Assembly: GCF_029760955.1 (NCBI RefSeq)
Contig: NZ_CP121682.1
Span: 6,776,501 to 6,840,500, forward strand
From: Streptomyces cathayae
Lineage (GTDB): Bacteria; Actinomycetota; Actinomycetes; Streptomycetales; Streptomycetaceae
Direction of reading: 5' to 3'
DNA length: 64,000 nucleotides
In this document: positions 53,579 to 61,707 of the stretch, piece after piece
Numbering within the stretch: position 1 is the stretch's first letter
Layout of the letters: every line of letters starts with the position of its first letter
Translations under genes and position numbers: made by a program
Notes under the pieces: generated by a model
What the model was told of the DNA's origin: nothing
What the model saw: only the letters and a program-made list of their open reading frames with translations
Database searches by the model: none

Positions 53579-54046
53579 TCAGCAGGACGTGTCGCCCTGC
53601 CGCGGTGCGGCCGCCGTTCCGTCGACCAGGGTGTCCAGCAACCCGCCGAGGGCCTCACGCTGTTCGTCCGTCAGCGGAGCCAGGATCTCCTCGGCGGCGG
53701 CCCGGCGCGCGGCGTGCAGCTCCCGCAGGGCGGTGTGCCCGTCGTCGGTGAGCTCGATCCGGATCACCCGCCGATTGGCCGGATCGGGCACCCGCCGCAC
53801 CTTGCCGTTCGCCTCCAGTCCGTCGACCAGCGTCGTCACCGCTCGTGGCACCACTTCCAGCCGCTCGGCCAGGTCGGCCATGCGCGGCGGCGAGGCGTAG
53901 TGGGCGAGGGTGCGCAGCAACCGGGACTGGGCCGGGGTGATGCCCAGCTCGCGCCGCACCAGATGACGCTTCTGGATGCGGTGCACCCGGCGGGTCAGCC
54001 GAAGCAGCTGCTCGGCCAGCAGGCCGTCGGGGTCGGAGGTGGTCAT
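53579..54046 (-). CDS. MarR-family regulator of the adjacent ABC exporter
   Basis: 155 residues. Winged helix about 35-105 (ITPAQSRLLRTLAHY, MADLAERLEVVPRAVTTLVDGLEANGKVRRV, DPANRRVIRIELTDDG). Divergent from the ABC exporter gene at 54213, with a palindrome over the shared promoter region, so it probably represses both itself and the exporter. Confidence 0.92.
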   Translation of the reverse strand: MTTSDPDGLLAEQLLRLTRRVHRIQKRHLVRRELGITPAQSRLLRTLAHYASPPRMADLAERLEVVPRAVTTLVDGLEANGKVRRVPDPANRRVIRIELTDDGHTALRELHAARRAAAEEILAPLTDEQREALGGLLDTLVDGTAAAPRQGDTSC

Positions 54047-54071
54047 GCGCGGAACAATATCAGGATGCCGT

Positions 54072-54104
54072 TCATTGTGAGTATAGGTAACAATGAGCTA
54101 GGCT
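54072..54104. promoter_or_regulatory. MarR operator and divergent promoters
   Basis: TCATTGT-N11-ACAATGA (54072-54096) is an exact inverted repeat. Rightward: TTGTGA (54075-54080), 18 nt, TAGGCT (54099-54104). Leftward: a TATACT -10 box lies inside the repeat (54087-54082, minus strand). Binding would cover both promoters. Confidence 0.65.
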
Positions 54105-54212
54105 CCGCTGACCCCGGCAGGGGCCGGTGCCAGGCGGCCGTTCCCGGCTCCCTGTCACCCCTGCTGCTCTTCGCTTCCTCCAGTTCCCTGCTGCCAGTTC
54201 CCGAAGGAGACC

Positions 54213-56015
54213 ATGCATCCCGACCGCGAACCCGTCTGGAGCGCACCCGCGGGCGCCGGGGAACAGCCCCGGCAGGTGCGCCGCATCCTGAAGCTGTTCC
54301 GTCCCTACCGGGGCCGTCTCGCGATCGTCGGCCTGCTCGTCGGGGCGGCGTCCCTCGTCTCGGTCGCCACCCCGTTCCTGCTGAGGGCGATCCTCGACGT
54401 CGCGCTCCCCGAGGGCCGGACCGGGCTGCTCAGCCTGCTCGCCCTCGGCATGATCCTCAGCGCCGTCCTCACCAGCGTCTTCGGAGTGCTCCAGACGCTG
54501 ATCTCCACGACCGTCGGCCAACGCGTCATGCACGATCTGCGCACCGCGGTCTACGACCGGCTCCAGCGCATGTCGCTCGCCTTCTTCACGCGCACCCGCA
54601 CCGGCGAGGTCCAGTCCCGCATCGCCAACGACATCGGCGGCATGCAGGCCACCGTGACCTCGACGGCGACCTCGCTGGTCTCCAACCTCACCAGCGTCGT
54701 CGCCACCGTCGTCGCGATGCTCGTCCTCGACTGGCGGCTGACCGTCGTCTCGCTGGTCCTGCTGCCGGTGTTCGTGTGGATCAGCCGCCGGGTCGGCAAC
54801 GAACGCAAGAAGATCACCACCCAACGCCAGAAGCAGATGGCCTCGATGGCCGCCACGGTCACCGAGTCGCTGTCGGTCAGCGGCATCCTGCTCGGCCGCA
54901 CCATGGGCCGCTCCGACTCTCTGACCAGCGCATTCGTCGACGAGTCCGAACGCCTGGTGGACCTGGAGGTGCGGTCGAACATGGCCGGCCGCTGGCGCAT
55001 GGCCGTCATCACGATCGTCATGGCCGCCATGCCCGCCGTCATCTACTGGACCGCGGGCATCGTCCTGCAGGCGGGCGGGCCCGGCGTCTCCATCGGGACG
55101 ATCGTCGCCTTCGTCTCGCTCCAGCAGGGCCTGTTCCGGCCGGCGGTGAGCCTGCTGTCGACCGGTGTCCAGGTCCAGGCGTCGCTCGCACTGTTCCAGC
55201 GCATCTTCGAGTACCTCGACCTCCCCGTCGACATCACCGAACGCGCGGAGCCGGTCCGTCTCGCCCGGGTCGGCGGCGAGGTCCGGTTCGAGGACGTCAC
55301 CTTCGGCTACGACGGGAAGGGCGGTCCCGTCCTCGACGGCATCGACATCACCGTCCCCGCCGGCACCAGCCTCGCCGTGGTCGGTTCGACCGGCGCCGGC
55401 AAGTCCACGCTCGGCCACCTCGTGCCCCGGCTGTACGACGTCACCTCCGGCCGGGTCGCCCTCGACGGGGTGGACGTACGCGACCTCGACTTCGACACCC
55501 TGGCGCGCGCGGTCGGCGTCGTCTCCCAGGAGACGTACCTCTTCCACGCCTCCGTCGCCGACAACCTGCGCTTCGCCAAGCCCGACGCCACCGACGAGGA
55601 ACTCCACGCGGCGGCCCGCGCGGCGCAGATCCACGACCACATCGCCGCCCTGCCCGACGGGTACGACACGGTCGTGGGGGAGCGCGGTCACCGTTTCTCC
55701 GGTGGCGAGAAGCAGCGTCTGGCGCTCGCCCGGACCATCCTGCGCGACCCGCCGGTCCTCGTCCTCGACGAGGCGACCAGCGCGCTCGACACCCGTACCG
55801 AGGCCGCCGTCCAGCAGGCCATCGACGCGCTGTCGGCCGACCGCACCACGCTCACCATCGCCCACCGGCTGTCCACCGTCCGCGGCGCCGACCAGATCGT
55901 GGTGCTCGACGCGGGCCGGGTGGTCGAGCGCGGCACGCACGAGGAACTGCTGGAACTGGACGGGCGTTACGCGGGTCTTGTCCGCAGGGACGCCCAACTG
56001 GAGCCGACAAGATGA
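54213..56015 (+). CDS. ABC exporter (homodimeric type)
   Basis: 600 residues. Six membrane helices (about 35-325) and an NBD with Walker A GSTGAGKS, Q-loop VVSQETYLF, signature FSGGEKQR, Walker B LVLDEATSALD and His switch IAHRL, all canonical. AAGGAG precedes the ATG. Controlled by the divergent MarR-type gene; a multidrug exporter is the usual role for this arrangement, but the substrate is unknown. Confidence 0.92.
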   Translation: MHPDREPVWSAPAGAGEQPRQVRRILKLFRPYRGRLAIVGLLVGAASLVSVATPFLLRAILDVALPEGRTGLLSLLALGMILSAVLTSVFGVLQTLISTTVGQRVMHDLRTAVYDRLQRMSLAFFTRTRTGEVQSRIANDIGGMQATVTSTATSLVSNLTSVVATVVAMLVLDWRLTVVSLVLLPVFVWISRRVGNERKKITTQRQKQMASMAATVTESLSVSGILLGRTMGRSDSLTSAFVDESERLVDLEVRSNMAGRWRMAVITIVMAAMPAVIYWTAGIVLQAGGPGVSIGTIVAFVSLQQGLFRPAVSLLSTGVQVQASLALFQRIFEYLDLPVDITERAEPVRLARVGGEVRFEDVTFGYDGKGGPVLDGIDITVPAGTSLAVVGSTGAGKSTLGHLVPRLYDVTSGRVALDGVDVRDLDFDTLARAVGVVSQETYLFHASVADNLRFAKPDATDEELHAAARAAQIHDHIAALPDGYDTVVGERGHRFSGGEKQRLALARTILRDPPVLVLDEATSALDTRTEAAVQQAIDALSADRTTLTIAHRLSTVRGADQIVVLDAGRVVERGTHEELLELDGRYAGLVRRDAQLEPTR

Positions 56016-56058
56016 AAATATGCCGGGTTTGTGGCGTTCTGGGCGTTACCGTGCCCGC

Positions 56059-56925
56059 ATGCAGAAGAACACTCCGTCACGGAACACGATCCGACTGACG
56101 CGCCGGGGCCGGCTCGCCCTCGTCGCGACCGGGGCCGTCGTGGCCGGTACCGCCGTGGCGGTGCCCCTGCTGACCCTGGGCGACGACGATCCCCGCCCCA
56201 CCACCCTGGTGATCCCGGAGGGCCACCGGGCGAGCCAGGTGTACGCGGCCGTCGACAAGGCCCTCCGACTGCCCGCGGGGAGCACGAAGAAGTCCCTCGC
56301 GAAGGCCGCCCTCAAACTGCCGGGTGATGCCGAGGGGAACCCGGAGGGCTATCTCTTCCCGGCGACCTATCCGCTGAAGGAGGGGGCGACGCCGGAGCAA
56401 CTGCTGTCACTGATGGTCGACACCGCCCACAAGAAGTTCAACGGCGCCCCGGTCGCCGCCGGCGCGCAGCGCAACGCGATGAACGTCTACCAGGCCGTCA
56501 CCGTCGCGAGCATCGTCCAGGCGGAGGCGTCCACCAAGGCCGACATGGGCAAGGTGGCCCGGGTGATCTTCAACCGGCTGGAGCGGGGAATGCCGCTGCA
56601 GATGGACTCGACGGTCGACTACGCCCTGGGCCGTTCGGCATCACGCACCACCGAGGCGGACACCGAGGTCGACAGCCCCTACAACTCGTACACGCGGATG
56701 GGGCTGCCGCCCACCCCGATCGACAACCCCGGCGAGGACGCGATGCGGGCCGCGATCACCCCGACGCCGGGCGACTGGCTGTACTTCGTCACGGTCGCAC
56801 CGGGCGACACCCGCTTCACCGCCGACCACAAGGAACACCAGGGCAACGTCGCCGAGTTCAACGCGCGGCAGAAGAAGGAGAAGGAGGAAGGGGAGCAGGA
56901 AGCGAGCGGCCGGCCCGAGAAGTGA
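56059..56925 (+). CDS. mltG: Endolytic transglycosylase MltG (YceG-like)
   Basis: 288 residues. Cleaves nascent peptidoglycan strands at the membrane. N-terminal basic stretch and signal anchor (LALVATGAVVAGTAVAVPLL), LysM-like small domain (TTLVIPEGHRASQVYAAV), then YceG with ASIVQAEASTKADMGKVARVIFNRL (the Glu in this stretch is in the catalytic region), DSTVDYALG, SPYNSYTRMGLPPTPI and YFVTVAPGDTRF. Shorter than the second, mreB-cluster-type MltG of Streptomyces. No Shine-Dalgarno sequence; TACCGT 6 nt before the ATG suggests leaderless. Ends in a Lys/Glu tail. Confidence 0.88.
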   Translation: MQKNTPSRNTIRLTRRGRLALVATGAVVAGTAVAVPLLTLGDDDPRPTTLVIPEGHRASQVYAAVDKALRLPAGSTKKSLAKAALKLPGDAEGNPEGYLFPATYPLKEGATPEQLLSLMVDTAHKKFNGAPVAAGAQRNAMNVYQAVTVASIVQAEASTKADMGKVARVIFNRLERGMPLQMDSTVDYALGRSASRTTEADTEVDSPYNSYTRMGLPPTPIDNPGEDAMRAAITPTPGDWLYFVTVAPGDTRFTADHKEHQGNVAEFNARQKKEKEEGEQEASGRPEK

Positions 56926-56970
56926 GCCGGCCGGCACCGGCCACCGGCACCGCGCCACCCGGGAGGGGCG

Positions 56971-58092
56971 TCAGGCCGCGACGCGTTCCTCCGTCAGCAG
57001 ACGCCTGATGTCCCGTACGGCCGAGCGCCCGGCGCGGTTGGCCCCGACGGTACTGGCCGAGGGGCCGTAGCCGACGAGGTGGACGCGGGGGTCGGCGACC
57101 GCCCGGGTGCCCTCGACGCGGATGCCGCCGCCCGGCTCCCGCAGGCGCAGCGGGGCGAGGTGGTCGATGGCGGGACGGAACCCGGTCGCCCACAGGATGA
57201 CGTCGGCCGCCACTCGCCGCCCTCCCCCAAGCTCTCGACTGCGCTCGAGCAGGGGGGACCCCCACCCCCACTCCACCCCCTCCGGCGTGATCCGGTCGAA
57301 CATCGGCTGCCGGTCCAGGACGCCGTCGGAGAGACCCCGGCGGATCGCGTCGTTCAGCGGCAGTCCCGTCACCGAGACCACGCTGCGCGGCGGCAGCCCC
57401 TGCCGCACCCGCTCCTCGACCAGTGCCACGGCCTCCCGTCCCGCCTCCTCGTCGAAGGGGCCCTCGTGGAAGACCGGGGGCCGCCGGGTCACCCAGGTGG
57501 TGGCCGCCGCGTGGGGGGCGATCTCCAGCAGATGCTGGGTGGCCGAGGCGCCTCCCCCCACCACGACCACCCGCTGACCGGCGAACGCCTCGGGGCCCGG
57601 GTACTGAGCGGTGTGCAACTGCCGTCCCAGGAAGGTCTCCTGACCCTCGTAGCGCGGCCAGAACGGCCGGTTCCAGGTGCCGGTGGCGTTGATCAGCGTC
57701 CGTGTCGACCAGGCGCCCGCCGAGGTCTCCACGAGCAGCCGCCCGCCGGTTCCCTCCCGCACCGCCCGCACCTGCACCGGTCGCCGTACCCGCAGGTCGA
57801 ACCTCCGCTCGTAGCGGTCGAAGTACTCCGTGATGACCTCGGAGGACGGCCGGGCCGGATCGGCGTCCGTGAGTTCCATGCCGGGCAGCGAGTGCATCCC
57901 GTGCACCTTGCCGTACGTGAGTGAGCGCCAGCGGTACCGCCAGGCGCCGCCGGGGCCGGGGTTGTGGTCGAGCACCACGAAGTCACGGTCGAGCTCGAAC
58001 CCGGTGCGCCGCAGGTGGTAGGCGCTGGACAGTCCCGCCTGCCCGGCGCCTATGACGACTGCCTGGACCTCGGCCACCTCGACCTCACTCAT
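56971..58092 (-). CDS. FAD-dependent monooxygenase-like protein with in-frame repeat insertion
   Basis: 373 residues from ATG 58092 (or 376 from 58101). FAD site VIGAGQAGLSSAYHLRR, NADPH site VVVVGGGASATQHLLEIA, FMO/BVMO-like ATGTWNRP and ILWATGFRPAIDHL. Between EGVEW and RRVAADVILWATGF lies GWGSPLLERSRELGGG, encoded by a palindromic repeat (57221-57270) of a type scattered through Streptomyces genomes; the frame is preserved. The insert lies just before the conserved ATGF segment, so activity could be affected. Confidence 0.87.
   Translation of the reverse strand: MSEVEVAEVQAVVIGAGQAGLSSAYHLRRTGFELDRDFVVLDHNPGPGGAWRYRWRSLTYGKVHGMHSLPGMELTDADPARPSSEVITEYFDRYERRFDLRVRRPVQVRAVREGTGGRLLVETSAGAWSTRTLINATGTWNRPFWPRYEGQETFLGRQLHTAQYPGPEAFAGQRVVVVGGGASATQHLLEIAPHAAATTWVTRRPPVFHEGPFDEEAGREAVALVEERVRQGLPPRSVVSVTGLPLNDAIRRGLSDGVLDRQPMFDRITPEGVEWGWGSPLLERSRELGGGRRVAADVILWATGFRPAIDHLAPLRLREPGGGIRVEGTRAVADPRVHLVGYGPSASTVGANRAGRSAVRDIRRLLTEERVAA
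57221..57270. repeat. Intragenic palindromic (REP-like) element
   Basis: CCCCCAAGCTCTCGA, a short spacer, then CTCGAGCAGGGGGG followed by ACCCCCACCCCC. The C-run, Ctc-ga core and G-run give a hairpin. From memory the same sequence recurs in intergenic regions of many Streptomyces genomes. Confidence 0.65.
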
Positions 58093-58108
58093 GTAGTTCA
58101 TATTTCTA

Positions 58109-58121
58109 CTAACGCCGCTAG
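58109..58121. promoter_or_regulatory. Near-palindrome upstream of the FAD monooxygenase
   Basis: CTAACGCCGCTAG is symmetrical except for one pair and lies 8 nt before ATG 58101 in a short AT-rich stretch. Likely an operator for an unlinked regulator; TAGTAG-like sequence between it and the ATG may be the -10. Confidence 0.45.
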
Positions 58122-58206
58122 GGGGACACATCTTCCCGCGAACCGTCGCCGCCGCCCGGATACTTCCTCCCCCGAAGATCCCGGCACATGGGCCAGGATG
58201 GAAACC

Positions 58207-58635
58207 ATGTCAGATGCCTTCACCACCCGGGTCCTGAACGTCGCCACCGGCTCCGCGGAGCGGGTCGTCAACATCACCGGCGACTGCGAGTCCTTCCTGC
58301 GGGAGGTGGCGGCCGGCCGCGACGGACTGCTCAACCTCTTCGTGCCGCACGCCACCGCCGGCATCGCCGTCATCGAGACCGGCGCCGGCAGCGACGACGA
58401 CCTCCTGGCCGCCCTGCACACCCTGCTCCCGGCCGACGACCGCTGGCAGCACCGCCACGGCAGTCCCGGCCACGGCCGCGACCACGTCCTGCCCGCCCTC
58501 GTCCCGCCGCACGCCACCCTGCCCGTACTGGACGGCCGACTGGAGCTGGGCACCTGGCAGTCCGTGTGCCTGGTCGACACCAACCGCGACAACCCCGACC
58601 GCCGGGTCCGGCTGAGCTTCCTCGGCGGCCGGTAG
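58207..58635 (+). CDS. yjbQ: YjbQ/UPF0047 family protein (secondary thiamine-phosphate synthase activity)
   Basis: 142 residues, the normal family size. LLNLFVPHATAGIAVIETG, HRHGSPGHGRDHVLPALVPPHATLPVLDGRLELGTWQSVCLVDTN contain the conserved His/Asp/Glu cluster (quoted as successive blocks; the key residues are His in PHATAG, GHGRDH and PPHAT). Residual thiamine-phosphate synthase activity is reported for the family; the true role is unclear. ATG 58207 with AGGA upstream. Confidence 0.85.
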   Translation: MSDAFTTRVLNVATGSAERVVNITGDCESFLREVAAGRDGLLNLFVPHATAGIAVIETGAGSDDDLLAALHTLLPADDRWQHRHGSPGHGRDHVLPALVPPHATLPVLDGRLELGTWQSVCLVDTNRDNPDRRVRLSFLGGR

Positions 58636-58967
58636 ACCGATGGCCCGGCGAGGCCGGTGACCGACGGAGCGGGCCGGACGTGCCGGAGCCCGGCGGGCGC
58701 CCGCTTCGTTGCCGGCGTCGGGCCCGGCGCCGGGGACACTCCCGTGGACCACCCAGGACGGCGGTGCCACCGTCGCCGGTGTCGGTGCGCTCGGCGGACC
58801 TGCCCGGTGCGCCCGGTGCGTCGTACGTGAGCGAGCCCCGGGACCGGCCGCCCTCGCGCGATCACCTCCGCGTTCGCCGGCCGGGAGACCCGCGTCGTAT
58901 ACCTGGCCCCCTCGTGCCGTAGAGGTGACCGGACGTCATCACGTCCGACGGCACCGCCCCCGTCCGG
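58636..58967. other. Gap with alternative hairpins, terminator of the universal stress gene
   Basis: No gene seen. GGTGACCGGACG (58924-58935) can pair with CGTCCGGTCACC (58961-58972), which overlaps the stop of the leftward stress gene, or GGACGT (58931-58936) with ACGTCC (58941-58946). The first would serve as a terminator. Confidence 0.5.
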
Positions 58968-59804
58968 TCACCGCTCGCCGCGGACGACGGTGACGGGGCA
59001 GTCGGCGTGGTGGAGCAGTGCCTGGCTCACCGAGCCCAGCAGCATCCCGGTGAAGCCGCCGTGCCCCCGGGCCCCGGTCACCAGCAACTGGGCCTCCCTG
59101 CTGGCGTCCAGCAGAGCGTGGCGCACCCGGGACCGCTCCACGAGCAGTTCCACGGACACCTCCGGACGAGTGGCCCGGATCGGCGCCAGGGCCTCCTCCA
59201 GCCGGTGCCGGTGCTTCTCACGGAGCTGGTCCAGGTCCACCACCACGTTCAACGGGGCGCCGGGACCCTCGTAGGGTGTCGGCTCGTTCAAGGTGTTCCA
59301 CACGTGCAGGGCGACCAGCCGGGCCCCGCGCAGCGCCGCCTCGGCGAAGGCGAATCCGGCCGCCGCCGCACCGGCCGCCGAGCCGTCCGCGGCGAGGAGT
59401 ACGGGCCCCCGCGGATCGGGGCGTCCCCGAACCGCCATGACCGGGCAGTGCCCGTGGGCGGCCAACTGCACGACCGTCGAGCCCAGCAGCAGATCCCCGA
59501 ACCCGCCGCGGCCCCGTCCGCCGAGCACCGCCAGTACCGCGTGGCGCGACTCGCTCCGCAGTACCGTCAGGGTGCCCCCGGAGGCCACGGTCCTGGACAC
59601 CTCCAGACCCGGCGCCACGTCGGCGACCCGCTGTTCCGCCTGCGCCAGGACACCGTGGATCATCGGATCCAGGTCGGACGCACGGCTGAAGGCGTGCACG
59701 ATCCGCAGCTGCGCGCCGCGCAGCCGGGCCTCACGGGCCGCGACGTCCACCGCGGCGATACTGGACGGCGATCCGTCCACTCCGACGATCACCGTGTCAT
59801 CCAC
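58968..59804 (-). CDS. Universal stress protein, two UspA domains
   Basis: 278 residues, tandem UspA domains (1-145 and 150-278). First domain: VIVGVDGSPSSIAAVDVAA, GGRGRGGFGDLLLGSTVVQLAAHGHCPVMAVR (the G-2x-G-9x-G-S/T ATP site, in blocks). Second: VLLAADGSAAG, TGARGHGGFTGMLLGSVSQALLHHADCP. ATP-binding type. GTG start at 59804 with GGAGTGA in front. Part of a two-gene Usp cluster; such genes are induced by hypoxia or stationary phase in actinobacteria. Confidence 0.92.
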   Translation of the reverse strand: MDDTVIVGVDGSPSSIAAVDVAAREARLRGAQLRIVHAFSRASDLDPMIHGVLAQAEQRVADVAPGLEVSRTVASGGTLTVLRSESRHAVLAVLGGRGRGGFGDLLLGSTVVQLAAHGHCPVMAVRGRPDPRGPVLLAADGSAAGAAAAGFAFAEAALRGARLVALHVWNTLNEPTPYEGPGAPLNVVVDLDQLREKHRHRLEEALAPIRATRPEVSVELLVERSRVRHALLDASREAQLLVTGARGHGGFTGMLLGSVSQALLHHADCPVTVVRGER

Positions 59805-59877
59805 TGCTCACTCCCGTCCGGGCCGGGCGCCGGGGCAGGTGCATCCCGGTCACGCCCGCGAGCACCCGAGTACCCGC

Positions 59878-59899
59878 GGGCCGGTGACCGTACCGGCCC
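59878..59899. terminator. Hairpin between the two Usp genes
   Basis: GGGCCGGT-GACCGT-ACCGGCCC, a perfect 8-bp stem after the stop of the upstream Usp gene at 59946 and before the next Usp start at 59804. Could be a terminator or a regulatory site. Confidence 0.5.
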
Positions 59900-59945
59900 G
59901 GAGGCCGGAGCCCGGCGGCCCGGAAGCCTTGGACGGGGGAGCGCG

Positions 59946-60848
59946 CTACGCGTTCCCCTCCGCCTCCTCCCCGCTGTCGCCGCGGACGACGGCCACCGGG
60001 CAGTGGGCGTGGTGCAGCATCGCCTGGCTGACCGAACCGAGCAGCAGCCCGGTGAACCCGCCCCGCCCCCGGGCCCCGACCACCAGCAACCGCGCCGTAC
60101 GGCTCGCTTCGATGAGCGCTTCGCGGGTGCCGCCATGCACGAGCTCGTGCCGGACCTTCACACCGGGGTACCGCTCCTGGTGCCCGGCCAGTGCCTCGGA
60201 CAGCAGGCGCTCCTCGCCGGCCTCCAGCTCACCGGGCTCGCTCGCGTAGGGAGCCTTCTCGTCCTGCGGGGCCGGGGCCGGCGCGTTCCAGGTGGTCCAG
60301 GAGTGCAGCGCGACCAGTTCGGCGCCGCGCAGGGACGCCTCGGCGAAGGCGAAGTCGATCGCCTTCGCGCCCGCCGGGGAGCCGTCGACCCCGACCACGA
60401 CCGGTCCGTCCGCCACCCCCGACTCACGCACGACCAGGACTGGGCACCGCCCGTGAGCCGCCAGGTGTACCGCCGTCGACCCCACCAGAAGCCCGACGAA
60501 ACCCCCCATCCCGCGGGATCCGACGACCACGAGCTCCGCGGAGGCGGACTGCGCCTCCAGCACGGACAGCGGTTCTCCCGTCACCACGGTGTGCGAGACG
60601 TCCACGTCCGGTGCCACCGACCTGGCGTGCTCCACCGCCTCGGTCACCAGCCGGTCGACCGCGCTCTGCAGACCGCCTTCGGGCGGGCCCAGCGGCGAAG
60701 GGCCCAGCGGTACATGCATGGCGGGCCAGAGGAACGCATGCACCACCCGCAGCTCGGCCTTGCGCCGTCGGGCCTCCTCGGCCGCGGCACCCACCGCGGC
60801 CAGGCTCGAGGCCGATCCATCCACTCCCACTACGACCAGACGACTCAT
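59946..60848 (-). CDS. Universal stress protein, two UspA domains
   Basis: 300 residues, same two-domain layout as its neighbour: LVVVGVDGSASSLAAVGAAA, VVGSRGMGGFVGLLVGST, then VVVGVDGSPAGAKAIDFAFAEASLRG and VVGARGRGGFTGLLLGSVS. The strong similarity of the second domains (FTGxLLGSVSQAxLHHAxCPV) shows the pair arose by duplication. Two GGACC/GGCCC-type palindromes lie upstream. Confidence 0.92.
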   Translation of the reverse strand: MSRLVVVGVDGSASSLAAVGAAAEEARRRKAELRVVHAFLWPAMHVPLGPSPLGPPEGGLQSAVDRLVTEAVEHARSVAPDVDVSHTVVTGEPLSVLEAQSASAELVVVGSRGMGGFVGLLVGSTAVHLAAHGRCPVLVVRESGVADGPVVVGVDGSPAGAKAIDFAFAEASLRGAELVALHSWTTWNAPAPAPQDEKAPYASEPGELEAGEERLLSEALAGHQERYPGVKVRHELVHGGTREALIEASRTARLLVVGARGRGGFTGLLLGSVSQAMLHHAHCPVAVVRGDSGEEAEGNA

Positions 60849-60907
60849 GACGCCTCCCCAATCGGTATGTCACCACCATGATCCCATTTCGCCGCCCCGT
60901 GGTCATG

Positions 60908-60955
60908 GGCCCAACGGGCCACACCTCCGGAGCGAGCAGGACCCTCCGGTGGTCC
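60908..60955. promoter_or_regulatory. Candidate DevR/OsdR-like boxes upstream of the Usp gene
   Basis: GGCCC-AAC-GGGCC (60908-60920) and GGACC-CTCCGGT-GGTCC (60939-60955). Dormancy regulators of the DevR/OsdR family bind GGGAC/GGCCC-type palindromes in front of universal stress genes. They lie 60-107 nt upstream of the ATG at 60848, a suitable distance. Confidence 0.4.
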
Positions 60956-61132
60956 GCCCTCGTGAGAGTCGAGTCCACTGCGACCCTTTGTCCATCCGTG
61001 ACACCACCCACTCCCTCGACAGCAGAGCGGGATGACACCATGTCCCCCCACGGGGGCTGACCATCAGCGGGATGGGGGGACCCCTCACCCAGCACGACGG
61101 ATGACCAGAGGAAACCGGGAAGGGGACGGGCT

Positions 61133-61618
61133 GTGCCTGCTCCACGGATGAGCACCACGCCGCTGCCGGGCATCGGCGTGAAATACGACCTCACCACGCG
61201 TGAGCGCCAGCACCTTTCCGTGATCGCGCACCGGGACGGCGCACGCACGGTCAACATCTACCGGTCCGACGACCCGGACGCCTGCGCCCAGTCGCTGAGG
61301 CTGAACGTCGCCGAGTCGGCCGCCCTGGTCGACGCGCTGATGCCCGCCCACCACAGCCCGAACCTGCTGTACACGACCGACCTGGGCCTGGTCGCGGAGC
61401 GCATCGAGCTGTCCGCCGCCTCCCACTGGAACGGCAGGGTGCTGGGCGAGACCAGGATGCGCACCGACACCGGCGCCTCGATCGTGGCCGTGCTGCGGCG
61501 GGCCGAGGCGATCCCGTCCCCGACCCCGGACTTCCGGCTTGCGGGCGGTGACACACTGATCGTCATCGGGACCCGCGAGGGCATCGAGACCGCCGCCGAG
61601 ATCCTCGGACGGGAGTGA
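61133..61618 (+). CDS. Orphan cation:proton antiporter regulatory subunit (RCK_C/KhtT-like)
   Basis: 161 residues. N-terminal MSTTPLPGIGVKYDL-TTRERQHLSVIAHRDG segment typical of KhtT-type proteins and a C-terminal TrkA_C domain (about 80-160; LGETRMRTDTGASIVAVLRR, FRLAGGDTLIVIGTREGIE) that binds a nucleotide or second messenger. GTG 61133 is preferred because AAGGGG precedes it; ATG 61148 has no ribosome-binding site. The antiporter gene that normally follows is absent; a convergent MFS gene lies there. Confidence 0.85.
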   Translation: MPAPRMSTTPLPGIGVKYDLTTRERQHLSVIAHRDGARTVNIYRSDDPDACAQSLRLNVAESAALVDALMPAHHSPNLLYTTDLGLVAERIELSAASHWNGRVLGETRMRTDTGASIVAVLRRAEAIPSPTPDFRLAGGDTLIVIGTREGIETAAEILGRE

Positions 61619-61707
61619 GCCCGCGCCCTCACTCTTCCGCGAGCTTCCGTCACCACGCTGACGAAGGCGGCCACCGACTGGCGGGCCGCTCGACGGGCAG
61701 GCCGTCT

